Shown: positions 36,347 to 43,688 of the stretch, piece after piece
Numbering within the stretch: position 1 is the first letter of the stretch
Layout: every line of letters starts with the position of its first letter
IMG/VR virus record: IMGVR_UViG_3300009503_000037
Span: 1 to 58,845 of that record
Length of the DNA stretch: 58,845 bases
Origin: a virus
Reading direction: 5' to 3' (one strand)
Made by a program: the position numbers and the translations under genes
The notes under the pieces: generated by a model
What the model saw: the letters and a program-made list of their open reading frames with translations, nothing else
Databases searched by the model: none
What the model was told of the DNA's origin: nothing

Positions 36347-36811
36347 CTATTCTTCATACGTCATAAATAAAAGACTAGCCCTAGTAACTTTGCTGGAAAA
36401 TTCTTTCAGAATTGATTCGAGTTCCTCAGAATTGAAAACTCTAAAGCATTTCTGACTAAACAATGAGAATCTTCCTCGAGGGATAATCTGGATTGGAACC
36501 AGGAATAACTCTAAATCAACCCTTAATGCTTCAATTGGAACGAATGGTAATTGAACTTCTACTAGAAAGAATGGTTCCCTTGATTTAACCGTCCGAATAT
36601 TAACCCTATGATTACTAACATTAAAGAACTCATAAGAATCAAATCGAGAATCCTTTTCAATTGACACTTGGTTTGAATCAATCTTTACTGCGTAACTAGA
36701 ACTAAACAGAATAGACTTGATTTGAAAATTTGATTCCATAATTTTGAAACAATCTTGTAAGACTCCATAATCGTTAAATACTCCATCTTTCCTTTCAACT
36801 ACTTCCACCAT
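36347..36811 (-). CDS. Hypothetical protein between RavA-like and ViaA-like genes
   Basis: 154 residues from ATG 36811, chosen for AAGGAGGG 6 bases upstream; this ATG comes directly after the ATPase stop. Mostly beta-strand in appearance (NHRVNIRTVKSREPFFLVEVQLPFV), no motif recognised. Tight spacing on both sides (1 base and 10 bases) shows it belongs to the ATPase-VWA operon and may be the substrate adaptor or target of the module. That is inference. Confidence 0.75.
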   Translation of the reverse strand: MVEVVERKDGVFNDYGVLQDCFKIMESNFQIKSILFSSSYAVKIDSNQVSIEKDSRFDSYEFFNVSNHRVNIRTVKSREPFFLVEVQLPFVPIEALRVDLELFLVPIQIIPRGRFSLFSQKCFRVFNSEELESILKEFSSKVTRASLLFMTYEE

Positions 36812-36812
36812 A

Positions 36813-37910
36813 TTAGAGCCCTCCTTGAAGAGCCCTGTCAACAATTCTCTTGTGAATAGCGGTAATATCTTCTTTGTACTTGGCTATTAGGTCAGAATCT
36901 TTTGGAGTCATTGGAGTCAGGGCCTCAATTTTGGCCAAAATATCTTTAATTCCCTTATTGGCCTCAAGCGTCGAGGCCAAATCTGAACAATTTCTCTCTA
37001 GTTCATTACAAATATCTAGATACTCGATTAGAGTTTGCCTAATAGGCGAAACCATTGAAAGAATAATCTTGTTAATAACTTCGATTTGCTCTGGTTCCTG
37101 CCAGAGCACATACGTAAGAATCTCAAAATGGTCAGAATCAACTGACCCGCATTCCTCTAAGTAAGCTTTGCATTTCAGAATCTTGAGAACTTTCCGCCAC
37201 CTTCGGTCACTTACAATAATTCCTTCGAATCTTAGCTTATTCCACAATTCAACCAATTGATCCAGAACCAAATTCGAAACCTGAATCGTTTGAATATCTT
37301 TGTCAATTTCTTCCAGCTCAGACTTGCTCATAATTGGTTGACTGGGAGGAAATTCAGGCAATTCTATAAGCCTTCTAAAATCATTGGAATCTTTTGTGTA
37401 ATCCACTATACTTCTAAAAACGAATCGATCGAATGTTCCTACTAGTTCTGATTCATTCTTATTAGGTAATTGGTTACTCGCTGCATAACAGCTAATCAGG
37501 GGACAATGAATTGGAGTACCATCATTATAGAAAATTCTTTCATTCAAAATTGAGTTTAATGCTGGCAATATAATAGTCGCATTCCAAATCTCATCAATAA
37601 AGGCAATTTCCGATTCCGGCAACTTGCCAGTGGTAATACGGAAGTACTTGTCTGACTCTAAACCACTCAATGAAATGGGTCCTAATAGCTCTTCCAATGT
37701 GGTAGTCTTGTGAATTAACCAACTAAATGTATTCAATCCAATCAATCTTCCCAATTCTGTGATTAGTTGCGACTTTGCAGTCCCTGGGGGACCGATCACA
37801 CAATAATGCTCCTTACTTAGTAGAGCCAGAATTGCAATTTCAATTTCTCGATTCCTCGCAATAAATCTATTATTCAATTCTCTAATTACGGGAGCCATGT
37901 TGTTTTTCAT
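36813..37910 (-). CDS. MoxR-family AAA+ ATPase (RavA-like)
   Basis: 365 residues, AAGGAGGGG before ATG 37910. Walker A GPPGTAKS (40-47), Walker B IAFIDEIWNA near 102-110, sensor region SCYAASNQLP near 145-155 and an arginine-finger-type TFDRFVFR. The order and spacing, including TTLEELLGPISLSGL between Walker A and B, match MoxR/RavA. MoxR ATPases work as chaperones with VWA partners; the partner gene lies two genes downstream in the same operon. The C-terminal ~100 residues are helical and shorter than in E. coli RavA (498 residues), which lacks space here for the LARA domain. Confidence 0.88.
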   Translation of the reverse strand: MKNNMAPVIRELNNRFIARNREIEIAILALLSKEHYCVIGPPGTAKSQLITELGRLIGLNTFSWLIHKTTTLEELLGPISLSGLESDKYFRITTGKLPESEIAFIDEIWNATIILPALNSILNERIFYNDGTPIHCPLISCYAASNQLPNKNESELVGTFDRFVFRSIVDYTKDSNDFRRLIELPEFPPSQPIMSKSELEEIDKDIQTIQVSNLVLDQLVELWNKLRFEGIIVSDRRWRKVLKILKCKAYLEECGSVDSDHFEILTYVLWQEPEQIEVINKIILSMVSPIRQTLIEYLDICNELERNCSDLASTLEANKGIKDILAKIEALTPMTPKDSDLIAKYKEDITAIHKRIVDRALQGGL

Positions 37911-38126
37911 AGGCCCCTCCTTATCTCCCCTCTCGATGGGGAGTTATGCCCCTGCTGGGGAAGATCTTTCCCCATACGCTTTATGGTCGGGGGCTCGACC
38001 AGAAAATTTTGTAAAGCTAGTTAGAATTTTGGGTTTGTCCTAGTTCAATATGTATTAGCTAGAACTAATCTTTTTAGTTCCTTTGGATTTGTACAACAAA
38101 AATATCAGTAAACCAATTTTAAGACC

Positions 38127-38205
38127 AACCCCCCTTTCTCTCCTAGTCCCTTTTAGTCTAGATTTGACTAAAAGGAACTGGGAGAAAGAAAGGAGGGGAG
38201 GGGTT
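38127..38205. other. Long imperfect hairpin upstream of the RavA-like gene
   Basis: 38127-38158 pairs imperfectly with 38166-38205 around a 7-base loop; the core GACTAAAAGG arm is perfect. Polypyrimidine and polypurine arms. In minus direction it follows the terminator of the zinc-finger gene and could be a second, tandem terminator. The rest of the 366-base gap (37918-38126) is the leader of the AAA+ gene, with short GGGG/CCCC hairpins and no ORF that I can support. Confidence 0.6.
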
Positions 38206-38222
38206 AATCAAACGTAGTAAAA

Positions 38223-38275
38223 TTCCCCTGGGGAGCTTCCAGTCCAATCGAGACGAACTGGATTCCCCAGGGGAA
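38223..38275 (-). terminator. Terminator after zinc-finger gene 1
   Basis: A 12-bp perfect outer stem (38223-38234 with 38264-38275) extends inward through TCCAGT/ACTGGA. In minus direction it is followed by AATTTTACT. It lies 8 bases after the stop of the DnaJ-type zinc-finger gene. Confidence 0.75.
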
Positions 38276-38283
38276 AGTCGAGC

Positions 38284-38604
38284 TTAAACCTTGTTCTTGG
38301 CAGAGGGCTTGGCCTCCGAGGTAGTAGCCTTCTTGGCCTTGGCCTGCTCAAAGGCCTCAGCCAAGAGGGTACCCCGAACCGGTCGAAGTACCTTCCCCTT
38401 ACCCTCGCACCGAGGGCAGGGGATGGCCTGGGGGCGGGAAATCATGGCCCGATAGACGTAACTACCCGATCCCTTACAGGTCGGGCAGGTCATATCCTTT
38501 CCCTCGAACTCGACCTTTCCAGTTCCAGAACAGGTGTGGCACCTGGAGGTCTTGATTCCACTGCCGCCGCAATAAGGACACCGATCAAGAACCAGATTTA
38601 CCAT
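38284..38604 (-). CDS. Stand-alone DnaJ-type zinc-finger protein 1
   Basis: 106 residues from ATG 38604, seven bases after GGAGG; a longer frame from 38664 has no site and would run into the structured leader. Four CxxCxGxG-type motifs (CPYCGGSG, CHTCSGTG, CPTCKGSG, CPRCEGKG) form the two-zinc cysteine-rich domain of DnaJ without a J domain or substrate-binding domain. The tail is Ala/Lys-rich. Codons are GC-rich, unlike most of the window. Such proteins may be chaperone adaptors or zinc stores; function in the phage is unknown. Confidence 0.85.
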   Translation of the reverse strand: MVNLVLDRCPYCGGSGIKTSRCHTCSGTGKVEFEGKDMTCPTCKGSGSYVYRAMISRPQAIPCPRCEGKGKVLRPVRGTLLAEAFEQAKAKKATTSEAKPSAKNKV

Positions 38605-38625
38605 GATCTTTCCTCCCGATCCCCC

Positions 38626-38757
38626 GACCCCTTCGATGGGGTCTTGGCGGAGACTTATGCTCATGGGAACTCTGCCCTTATACGGCTGTGAGCTCAGCCG
38701 CCTAGCCCGATTGTTAAAACTCCGACGAGGTGGGCTAGGAATAAAGTCCTCGTCAGA
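38626..38757 (-). ncRNA. Structured leader RNA, copy 1 (candidate cis-regulatory element)
   Basis: Read on the minus strand. P1 pairs 38748-38756 with 38722-38730. The loop of P1 (38732-38739) can pair with 38701-38708 downstream to form a pseudoknot. A 6-bp stem CGGCUG/CAGCCG with loop AGCUCA follows; that loop can pair with a later UGAGC. 38652-38705 is identical to copy 2. A 6-bp hairpin GACCCC/GGGGTC (38626-38643) stands between the conserved part and the ribosome binding site of zinc-finger gene 1, like an expression platform. I do not recognise a known riboswitch class. The strand is inferred from the genes. Confidence 0.68.
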
Positions 38758-38831
38758 CCAGGTGTCCGCCTATGTTGTTTGAACCCCCTCTAGGTGGCGG
38801 ACTTGCCTAGGGGGGGAGATAAGGGGGAGGG

Positions 38832-39056
38832 TTAGGTCCGGATGGCTCTAGCGATCCGGGCCCGACTAATCTCCCCCACCCCACCACAAATGGGACAGGG
38901 GAGCTCCAAGTCAAGCCTGCGGATGGCTATCCGGGCGAGGACCCGACCCTCTCCCCGGCAACGAGGACACTGCTGCCCATGGAAAGTCCCACTTCCTCCA
39001 CAAGTTGAACATAAAAGATGTCGCTCTCCAGTTCCGCTACAATAAGGACACGTCAT
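38832..39056 (-). CDS. Stand-alone DnaJ-type zinc-finger protein 2
   Basis: 74 residues, GGAGG three bases upstream of ACC-ATG 39056. Four CxxCxGxG-type motifs (CPYCSGTG, CSTCGGSG, CPRCRGEG, CPICGGVG) fill most of the protein, so it is a bare DnaJ zinc domain, paralogous to the gene at 38284. GC-rich codons. It is preceded by the second copy of the structured leader. Between it and copy 1 (38758-38831) the minus strand can form another stem (GTCCGCC/GGCGGAC). Confidence 0.85.
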   Translation of the reverse strand: MTCPYCSGTGERHLLCSTCGGSGTFHGQQCPRCRGEGRVLARIAIRRLDLELPCPICGGVGEISRARIARAIRT

Positions 39057-39067
39057 GGTACCTCCAT

Positions 39068-39191
39068 CTCCCCATCAATGAGGAGGACTTATGCTCATGG
39101 GAACTCTGCCCTTATACGGCTGTGAGCTCAGCCGCCTAGTCCGATCGTTAAAACGCCGGCGAGGTCGGGCTAGGATGAAATCCTCACCGGC
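39068..39191 (-). ncRNA. Structured leader RNA, copy 2 (candidate cis-regulatory element)
   Basis: Read on the minus strand. P1 pairs 39182-39191 with 39155-39164. Compared with copy 1, three P1 pairs have changed while staying paired (U-G to C-G, A-U to G-C, C-G to U-G). The P1 loop (39165-39174) can pair with 39135-39144 with one mismatch. 39086-39139 is identical to copy 1. A 6-bp hairpin (39068-39073 with 39080-39085) abuts the ribosome binding site of zinc-finger gene 2. A further 8-bp stem (39197-39204 with 39225-39232) lies just upstream. Confidence 0.68.
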
Positions 39192-39244
39192 GAATCGAAG
39201 GTAGCATAGGCAACATACCAAATACTACCTTCAATTCAATAATT

Positions 39245-39274
39245 AATATATAAAGTTGTGTCCTCTTATATCAA
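39245..39274 (-). promoter_or_regulatory. Candidate sigma70-type promoter for the leader/zinc-finger genes
   Basis: On the minus strand, TTGATA (39274-39269) and TATATT (39250-39245) are spaced 18 bases apart, or TATATA at 16. It lies ~50 bases before leader copy 2. The flanking stretch 39233-39388 is AT-rich with no gene seen. Confidence 0.45.
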
Positions 39275-39388
39275 GAACAAAGAATCTTCAAAAAACACAC
39301 AAGAAATGAACGAAGAACAAGAGGTGAGAAAAATCTGGAAAGAGAAGAAGAGGCTAGAAGTACTAAGAACACTAAAAGAAAAAAGAGT

Positions 39389-39478
39389 TGGTGCCAGCGA
39401 GGGGAATCGAACCCCTACGACCATCTAGGTCAGGGGATTTTAAGTCCCCTACGTCTACCAGATTCCGTCACGCTGGCA
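39389..39478 (-). tRNA. tRNA-Leu (anticodon UAA), CCA encoded
   Basis: A 7-8 bp acceptor stem (TGCCAGCG with CGCTGGCA) and encoded CCA at 39391-39389. Anticodon stem GGGGA/TCCCC around loop CTTAAAA gives anticodon UAA. Long variable arm (class II) and T arm AGGGG TTCGATT CCCCT. A T run follows on the minus strand. It reads UUA, a codon that suits an AT-rich phage. Confidence 0.95.
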
Positions 39479-39539
39479 CAAAGACCCACACACCATCACT
39501 GCGTCATCAAAATAAGAAAAAACATACTGGGAAAGAGGA

Positions 39540-40733
39540 CTATAGAGAAAAGAATACTTGTCCCATAGAATCTAAGCATCCAGGAGGAAAGCTACAATTT
39601 AGCTCTCTACGAACCTTAGAAGGATCGTTTCGATGATGATCATTAAAATCAAAACTCATAGTCCCAGTCACAAGACCTAGCATCTTGTAAAATATTTCTT
39701 GGGGAGAAACCCTAAAGTCAACACTATCTATAAAAGTCACAGGGACCAAGAACGGGTTCAAATTAATACAGTGTCTCAACCTTTGTACTCCCCATGTAAG
39801 AACTGGAACTCCAACTAAAAGACCCAACACAGGGAGTGCAGAAACAGATCCAAGAACGAGTTTGCTTCTTTTCATAACCTCTAAAACTAATCCAATGAAC
39901 GAAGCATAGGGGTAATTCATAAACAAAGGATCCAAAACACAATCGTTAAGATCTAAAAAGAAAGGTAATCCAGTGGTATCATCTCTTATAGACCTAAGCT
40001 CGTAGAGTAAAGAATCTGAAGGCTTGAAGTAATCTGGATCCTTAGAGCAAATAACAAAAAGAAAATCTTTTTCTAAAAGACTCTTTCTCTCTTTACTAAT
40101 TAGAGCATAGAATTCTTCCCATCCAGACCAGTTTCTAGATGGGACATCTTGTCTTTTTCTAGGAGCTAGACAAATAAGATTCTTTTTTCTTTGTAAATAG
40201 TCTAGAATGGAACTATCTAGAAAGGGAGTTCGATTATTCTTTTCTTTTTCTTCTTTATTACCGTTAGTCAAAGAAGAAAGATATGAGCTAAGAAATAATT
40301 CGTTATCCACCCTTGGTAAGAAATCAAAGTTGGTTTCAGTTGGAGAAAATTGCCATCTTTGTTTGTACCTGTTTGATCTAATGGTAGGATAAAACACATA
40401 GTCAATGTTATAGAATTTTTCTAATTCTTTTCTAAGTCTAAAAGCTACCTCCTCATAGGACTCAATGAAATCATCGAGAAAAGAATCTGTATTCTTTCCA
40501 GACACCCCATGACAATCTAACCTAGCGATATTGGGATCTAATTGTAAAGTTGCTGGATAGAAACCATCACAATACTGACCATATAAGTCATACCGATCAG
40601 GTCTAGTACATACAACAACCAAGTTAAGCGGATTCTTTTTCTTGTACCATATAACATGAGGGGCAAAACGAGTAATTTCCCACCCCAACTCCCCGATGTA
40701 GAGTCCAAAGATAGAACAAGTTCGATTCTTCAT
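39540..40733 (-). CDS. Putative GT-B glycosyltransferase
   Basis: 397 residues with AGAGGAAA before ATG 40733. The start (CSIFGLYIGELGWEITRFAPHVIWYKKKNP) and later LICLAPRKRQ, FLFVICSKDPDYF and a C-terminal SKLVLGSVSALPVLGLLVGVPVLTWGV segment match the GT-B layout in which the donor loop 'S...hla..lG.P.l...G' closes the active site. The early GELGWE motif is seen in surface-glycan transferases. Low similarity; glycosyltransferase is the best reading. It follows the GT-A gene and may act on the same glycan. Confidence 0.68.
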   Translation of the reverse strand: MKNRTCSIFGLYIGELGWEITRFAPHVIWYKKKNPLNLVVVCTRPDRYDLYGQYCDGFYPATLQLDPNIARLDCHGVSGKNTDSFLDDFIESYEEVAFRLRKELEKFYNIDYVFYPTIRSNRYKQRWQFSPTETNFDFLPRVDNELFLSSYLSSLTNGNKEEKEKNNRTPFLDSSILDYLQRKKNLICLAPRKRQDVPSRNWSGWEEFYALISKERKSLLEKDFLFVICSKDPDYFKPSDSLLYELRSIRDDTTGLPFFLDLNDCVLDPLFMNYPYASFIGLVLEVMKRSKLVLGSVSALPVLGLLVGVPVLTWGVQRLRHCINLNPFLVPVTFIDSVDFRVSPQEIFYKMLGLVTGTMSFDFNDHHRNDPSKVRRELNCSFPPGCLDSMGQVFFSL

Positions 40734-40781
40734 CTACGATTTCCTCTTTCTATGTATAAGATATGTTGTGGAGAAAAAGAG

Positions 40782-41618
40782 CTAACGAAAAAATAGCTTC
40801 TCGCTAGCTTCTTGAACGGCAGAATAGAACTCCGAAAATGTCATCTGAGACAATTTGTCTTCTTCTTCGCTAAACGAAACGTCAGAATCTGGGCATACTG
40901 TTAAGGTATTGCAAAGACTCTTTGTTCCCCACCAGCCACAATTATAGAAAAGCATATGCTTAACACCACAGATATACGGAAGACCTTGGTTTTTTTCTAG
41001 CATCATTTGCCAGTAGAATTGGTCATGTTTTTTGTTCAATCCAATGAATTTAGTTATATCCAGGAAACCAACATCTAAGAAAAATGTGGGTTTAACTGCC
41101 CAAAATCCACTTCCTGTATGAGTACCAAGGTGGCAAGTATAGCCATTAAGTTCAGTTTTGTTCTTTTGACCAAGTTTTGATCCATACCACTGAGTTACAA
41201 CATGTATATACTTATACCATTCGCTTTCTTTTAAACTAGACCATATGGAACTAACAACTAAGTCCCAACCATCCGTTACTAAAATGTCATTATCTAAACA
41301 TAAAAGAAAGTCAGTAGTATCCCACAAAGGATCCATCATGTGGATATGACCAAACTCATTCCACGCAACCGCCTTAGAAAAGCAACCAAATGTGGAATGC
41401 CTAGTATTGGCTACATACTTGGTAATAAGCCCTTTTTCATAGAGGGAGCAAAAGAACCCCCAATGGTCTCTAACCAAATAGTCTGTTAAATTATCATAAA
41501 CATATAGTTGGAATGGCTGGTGGGTGAATTTGTATAAGGCTTGGATACAAAAGCGAGTTAGATGGAATCTATTTCGACAAGTTAGAAAAATCTTGATCAA
41601 TTCAATCTTCTCCTTCAT
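40782..41618 (-). CDS. GT-A glycosyltransferase (GT2-like)
   Basis: 278 residues. The start IKIFLTCRNRFHLTRFCIQALYKFT is the GT2 nucleotide-binding strand-helix; DFLLCLDNDILVTDGWD supplies the DxD-type metal/UDP-sugar motif near residue 110. The middle includes HTGSGFWAVKPTFFLDVGFLD, the acceptor-site part. No clear ribosome binding site before ATG 41618. Acts with cytosolic nucleotide sugars; acceptor unknown. Confidence 0.8.
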   Translation of the reverse strand: MKEKIELIKIFLTCRNRFHLTRFCIQALYKFTHQPFQLYVYDNLTDYLVRDHWGFFCSLYEKGLITKYVANTRHSTFGCFSKAVAWNEFGHIHMMDPLWDTTDFLLCLDNDILVTDGWDLVVSSIWSSLKESEWYKYIHVVTQWYGSKLGQKNKTELNGYTCHLGTHTGSGFWAVKPTFFLDVGFLDITKFIGLNKKHDQFYWQMMLEKNQGLPYICGVKHMLFYNCGWWGTKSLCNTLTVCPDSDVSFSEEEDKLSQMTFSEFYSAVQEASEKLFFR

Positions 41619-41661
41619 TCTATCATATTAACTAAGAAGTTACGAAAAGCAGAAAACAAAC

Positions 41662-42750
41662 TTAATTTCCCTCTTCTAATCCCCCAATGATATCTTTCTT
41701 GGCAAGAGATAGATTTTGAAGGGTATCTGAGTAAGGAACATATATCTCATTGCTAATTCTTTTCCACCTAGAAATCTCGTTTCTAATAGCTTGTTGGTTA
41801 TCTTTTTTGGTAGTTTTCGCTAGAGCTTGCTCGAGAAAAACCACTACCTTCGAAGCCGCTGTTGTCCTAGACCAAAATTCTGCTTGCTCCTCATCTAAGG
41901 ATTTATCTTTGAGCTTAGATTGGTATTCTTTGTAGTACGTATTGAAAAGATTATTACAAATAGAATGGATTGATTGAGCCTCTTTAATTAACTGAGTTTT
42001 CTCCTCAGATCTTTTGTGAGTTTGATTAGTAAGTGACTCGCTAGGATAAAATTTCTTGCTATTACTAGATTTTTGTTTCCTAGTAAGAAGATCTCTTCTG
42101 GTAGAATCAGAATATTGTAAAGAATCTGCCTTCTTACTTATTAGCGGTTTATTTTGTTGGTAATCCACCTGTTGTTGCTCCAAGTCTTCTCGAAGAGCAC
42201 GATCTACTAGGCTTTCCGTTAGTTTGTCTCCTACTATTGATTTTCCTACAAGAAGATCTTCTTTCTTGGTAGAGAAGAGGGACTTCTTATTGTCAGGTGA
42301 TTCTTTAAGGGAAGATTTTGTTCGTTTCTTACTTTCTTTCTTAGCAGAGATACTAATAGTAGAAGATTGCTTTTCCTTTTCTTCTTTCCCTCCTCCGGCC
42401 ATCTCGGCCACGATAATTGAAGGAGAGGAGGATGTTTGCAACGCAGCCACTACCTCAACTGGAGCTACCAACTCTGCTTCCCCAGATAGAGGAACAAATA
42501 ACCGATCTCCTATTATGATTTCTAGGGCCCATTGGGTCTTGCCTGGATCTAAGAATGGGACTAATTTAGGAATATGAAATACAAACTTATCATCCTTGGA
42601 TTCTCCAAGAAAAGAAACTTTGTTCTTTCCAGTGTTGTTATCTATAGTCAAGCGAGTTTCTTTGATGGGCTCAGAGGTTCCAGTTATAGAAATGGAAAAA
42701 ACCAGATCTTGTGGTTTATCCAAGTAAAGTTTCAAGGTTGTGTTGCTCAC
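41662..42750 (-). CDS. Virion-associated protein with N-terminal beta domain and charged coiled region
   Basis: 362 residues from GTG 42750 behind AGGAGA, overlapping the preceding stop. Residues 1-95 form an all-beta domain (LKLYLDKPQDLVFSISITG, RLTIDNN, DRLFVPLSGEAEL) seen in large T4-like phages as a head- or core-associated module. Residues ~110-260 are very Lys/Ser/Glu-rich and probably disordered; ~260-350 are helical. It could be an internal or scaffold-type protein. Family recognition is weak. Confidence 0.68.
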   Translation of the reverse strand: MSNTTLKLYLDKPQDLVFSISITGTSEPIKETRLTIDNNTGKNKVSFLGESKDDKFVFHIPKLVPFLDPGKTQWALEIIIGDRLFVPLSGEAELVAPVEVVAALQTSSSPSIIVAEMAGGGKEEKEKQSSTISISAKKESKKRTKSSLKESPDNKKSLFSTKKEDLLVGKSIVGDKLTESLVDRALREDLEQQQVDYQQNKPLISKKADSLQYSDSTRRDLLTRKQKSSNSKKFYPSESLTNQTHKRSEEKTQLIKEAQSIHSICNNLFNTYYKEYQSKLKDKSLDEEQAEFWSRTTAASKVVVFLEQALAKTTKKDNQQAIRNEISRWKRISNEIYVPYSDTLQNLSLAKKDIIGGLEEGN

Positions 42751-43037
42751 GTTAACTCTCCTGTAACTGATAGAGGTATTAGTTTAGCTGAAATAGATTC
42801 ATCTCCTTCGCTTTCGAGGAGAAACTTCTTTTCGTATGTTTCTCCCTGAAATATGATTCTAAATGTAACTATTCGCCGAGTAACTCTCCTATATCCAACG
42901 CCACCCTTAGTTTCTACTTTTTCCTCGGTTGGGGGCGTTATTTCTATCTCAACCCAAAGACCATGGCCAAGGGTAAAAGATATTATACCTGCGTTATCAG
43001 GTACTCCTAACCCATGACCAGGTAGAAGGCTAAACAC
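42747..43037 (-). CDS. Small beta-rich virion-type protein
   Basis: 96 residues from GTG 43037, with AGGAG 10 bases upstream inside the preceding gene; overlaps both neighbours by 4-8 bases (translational coupling). Mostly beta with GVGYRRVTRRIVTFRIIF. Function unknown; part of the minus-strand virion block. Confidence 0.65.
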   Translation of the reverse strand: MFSLLPGHGLGVPDNAGIISFTLGHGLWVEIEITPPTEEKVETKGGVGYRRVTRRIVTFRIIFQGETYEKKFLLESEGDESISAKLIPLSVTGELT

Positions 43038-43686
43038 TAGATTGTAACTCCTGTGCGATAATTCCAGCCTTTATATCGTCAATATCGTTTCCATTCTTGT
43101 CTTTTAGAACTTTACGAATAAGATCTCCGGTATCATTATTATTCCGAATGACTAAGTACCAAGTAGGACCTACTTTTTCTAGATACCGTTTATTCTTTAC
43201 AAAAGCCACTAACAATTGGTTGATCTCAGAAATTTGGTCCATTGCATCTTGCATATCTTCTAGGGTTGGTTTTATAGCCATTAGTGCGTCATGTTCTTCT
43301 TGACTTAAACCACTCCCTACTGAAACTCTAATTAAACCAGCCGTATTACCAATGATGAGAGAAACTTCATTTAAATTCTGAACGTCTGAAATATTATGAT
43401 TCGCGCCAACACACTTAACTCGATATGGGGAACCCGTAGATTCAAACGTTACGGTATAGCCATTGATAATTTCAACAGTCCTAGCCAAGGTAATTCCAGC
43501 AAGACTTACCTCCGTATTATGTCTATGGGTATCCACGAATGGAATTCCCTCTTCACTAGCTTCAATAGCTTTTAAATCTAAACGAAATTGGTTTACATCT
43601 AACTCATATAAACTTCCACCAAGAGGGAACAAGTAGCTTTTTGGAATCGTTATTTCCTTTGTGGCCCAGTTAATGGAGATAGCCAT
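43030..43686 (-). CDS. Virion structural protein
   Basis: 218 residues from ATG 43686 (GTG 43692 is an alternative overlapping the upstream stop). The N-terminal INWATKEITIPKSYL, LYELDVNQFRLDLKAIE, DTHRHNTEVSLAGITLART and INGYTVTFE sequence is a pattern I know from many tailed-phage structural proteins of unassigned position, continuing with GANHNISDV and NTAGLIRVSVGSG. The C-terminus is a short helical pair. Likely a tail or baseplate subunit. Confidence 0.78.
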   Translation of the reverse strand: MAISINWATKEITIPKSYLFPLGGSLYELDVNQFRLDLKAIEASEEGIPFVDTHRHNTEVSLAGITLARTVEIINGYTVTFESTGSPYRVKCVGANHNISDVQNLNEVSLIIGNTAGLIRVSVGSGLSQEEHDALMAIKPTLEDMQDAMDQISEINQLLVAFVKNKRYLEKVGPTWYLVIRNNNDTGDLIRKVLKDKNGNDIDDIKAGIIAQELQSSV

Positions 43687-43688
43687 CT

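Noticed and set aside
38722-38757. Hammerhead ribozyme core (CUGACGAG) in leader copy 1
   Set aside because: The CUGANGA string is not conserved in copy 2 and the required GAAA and cleavage-site elements are missing.
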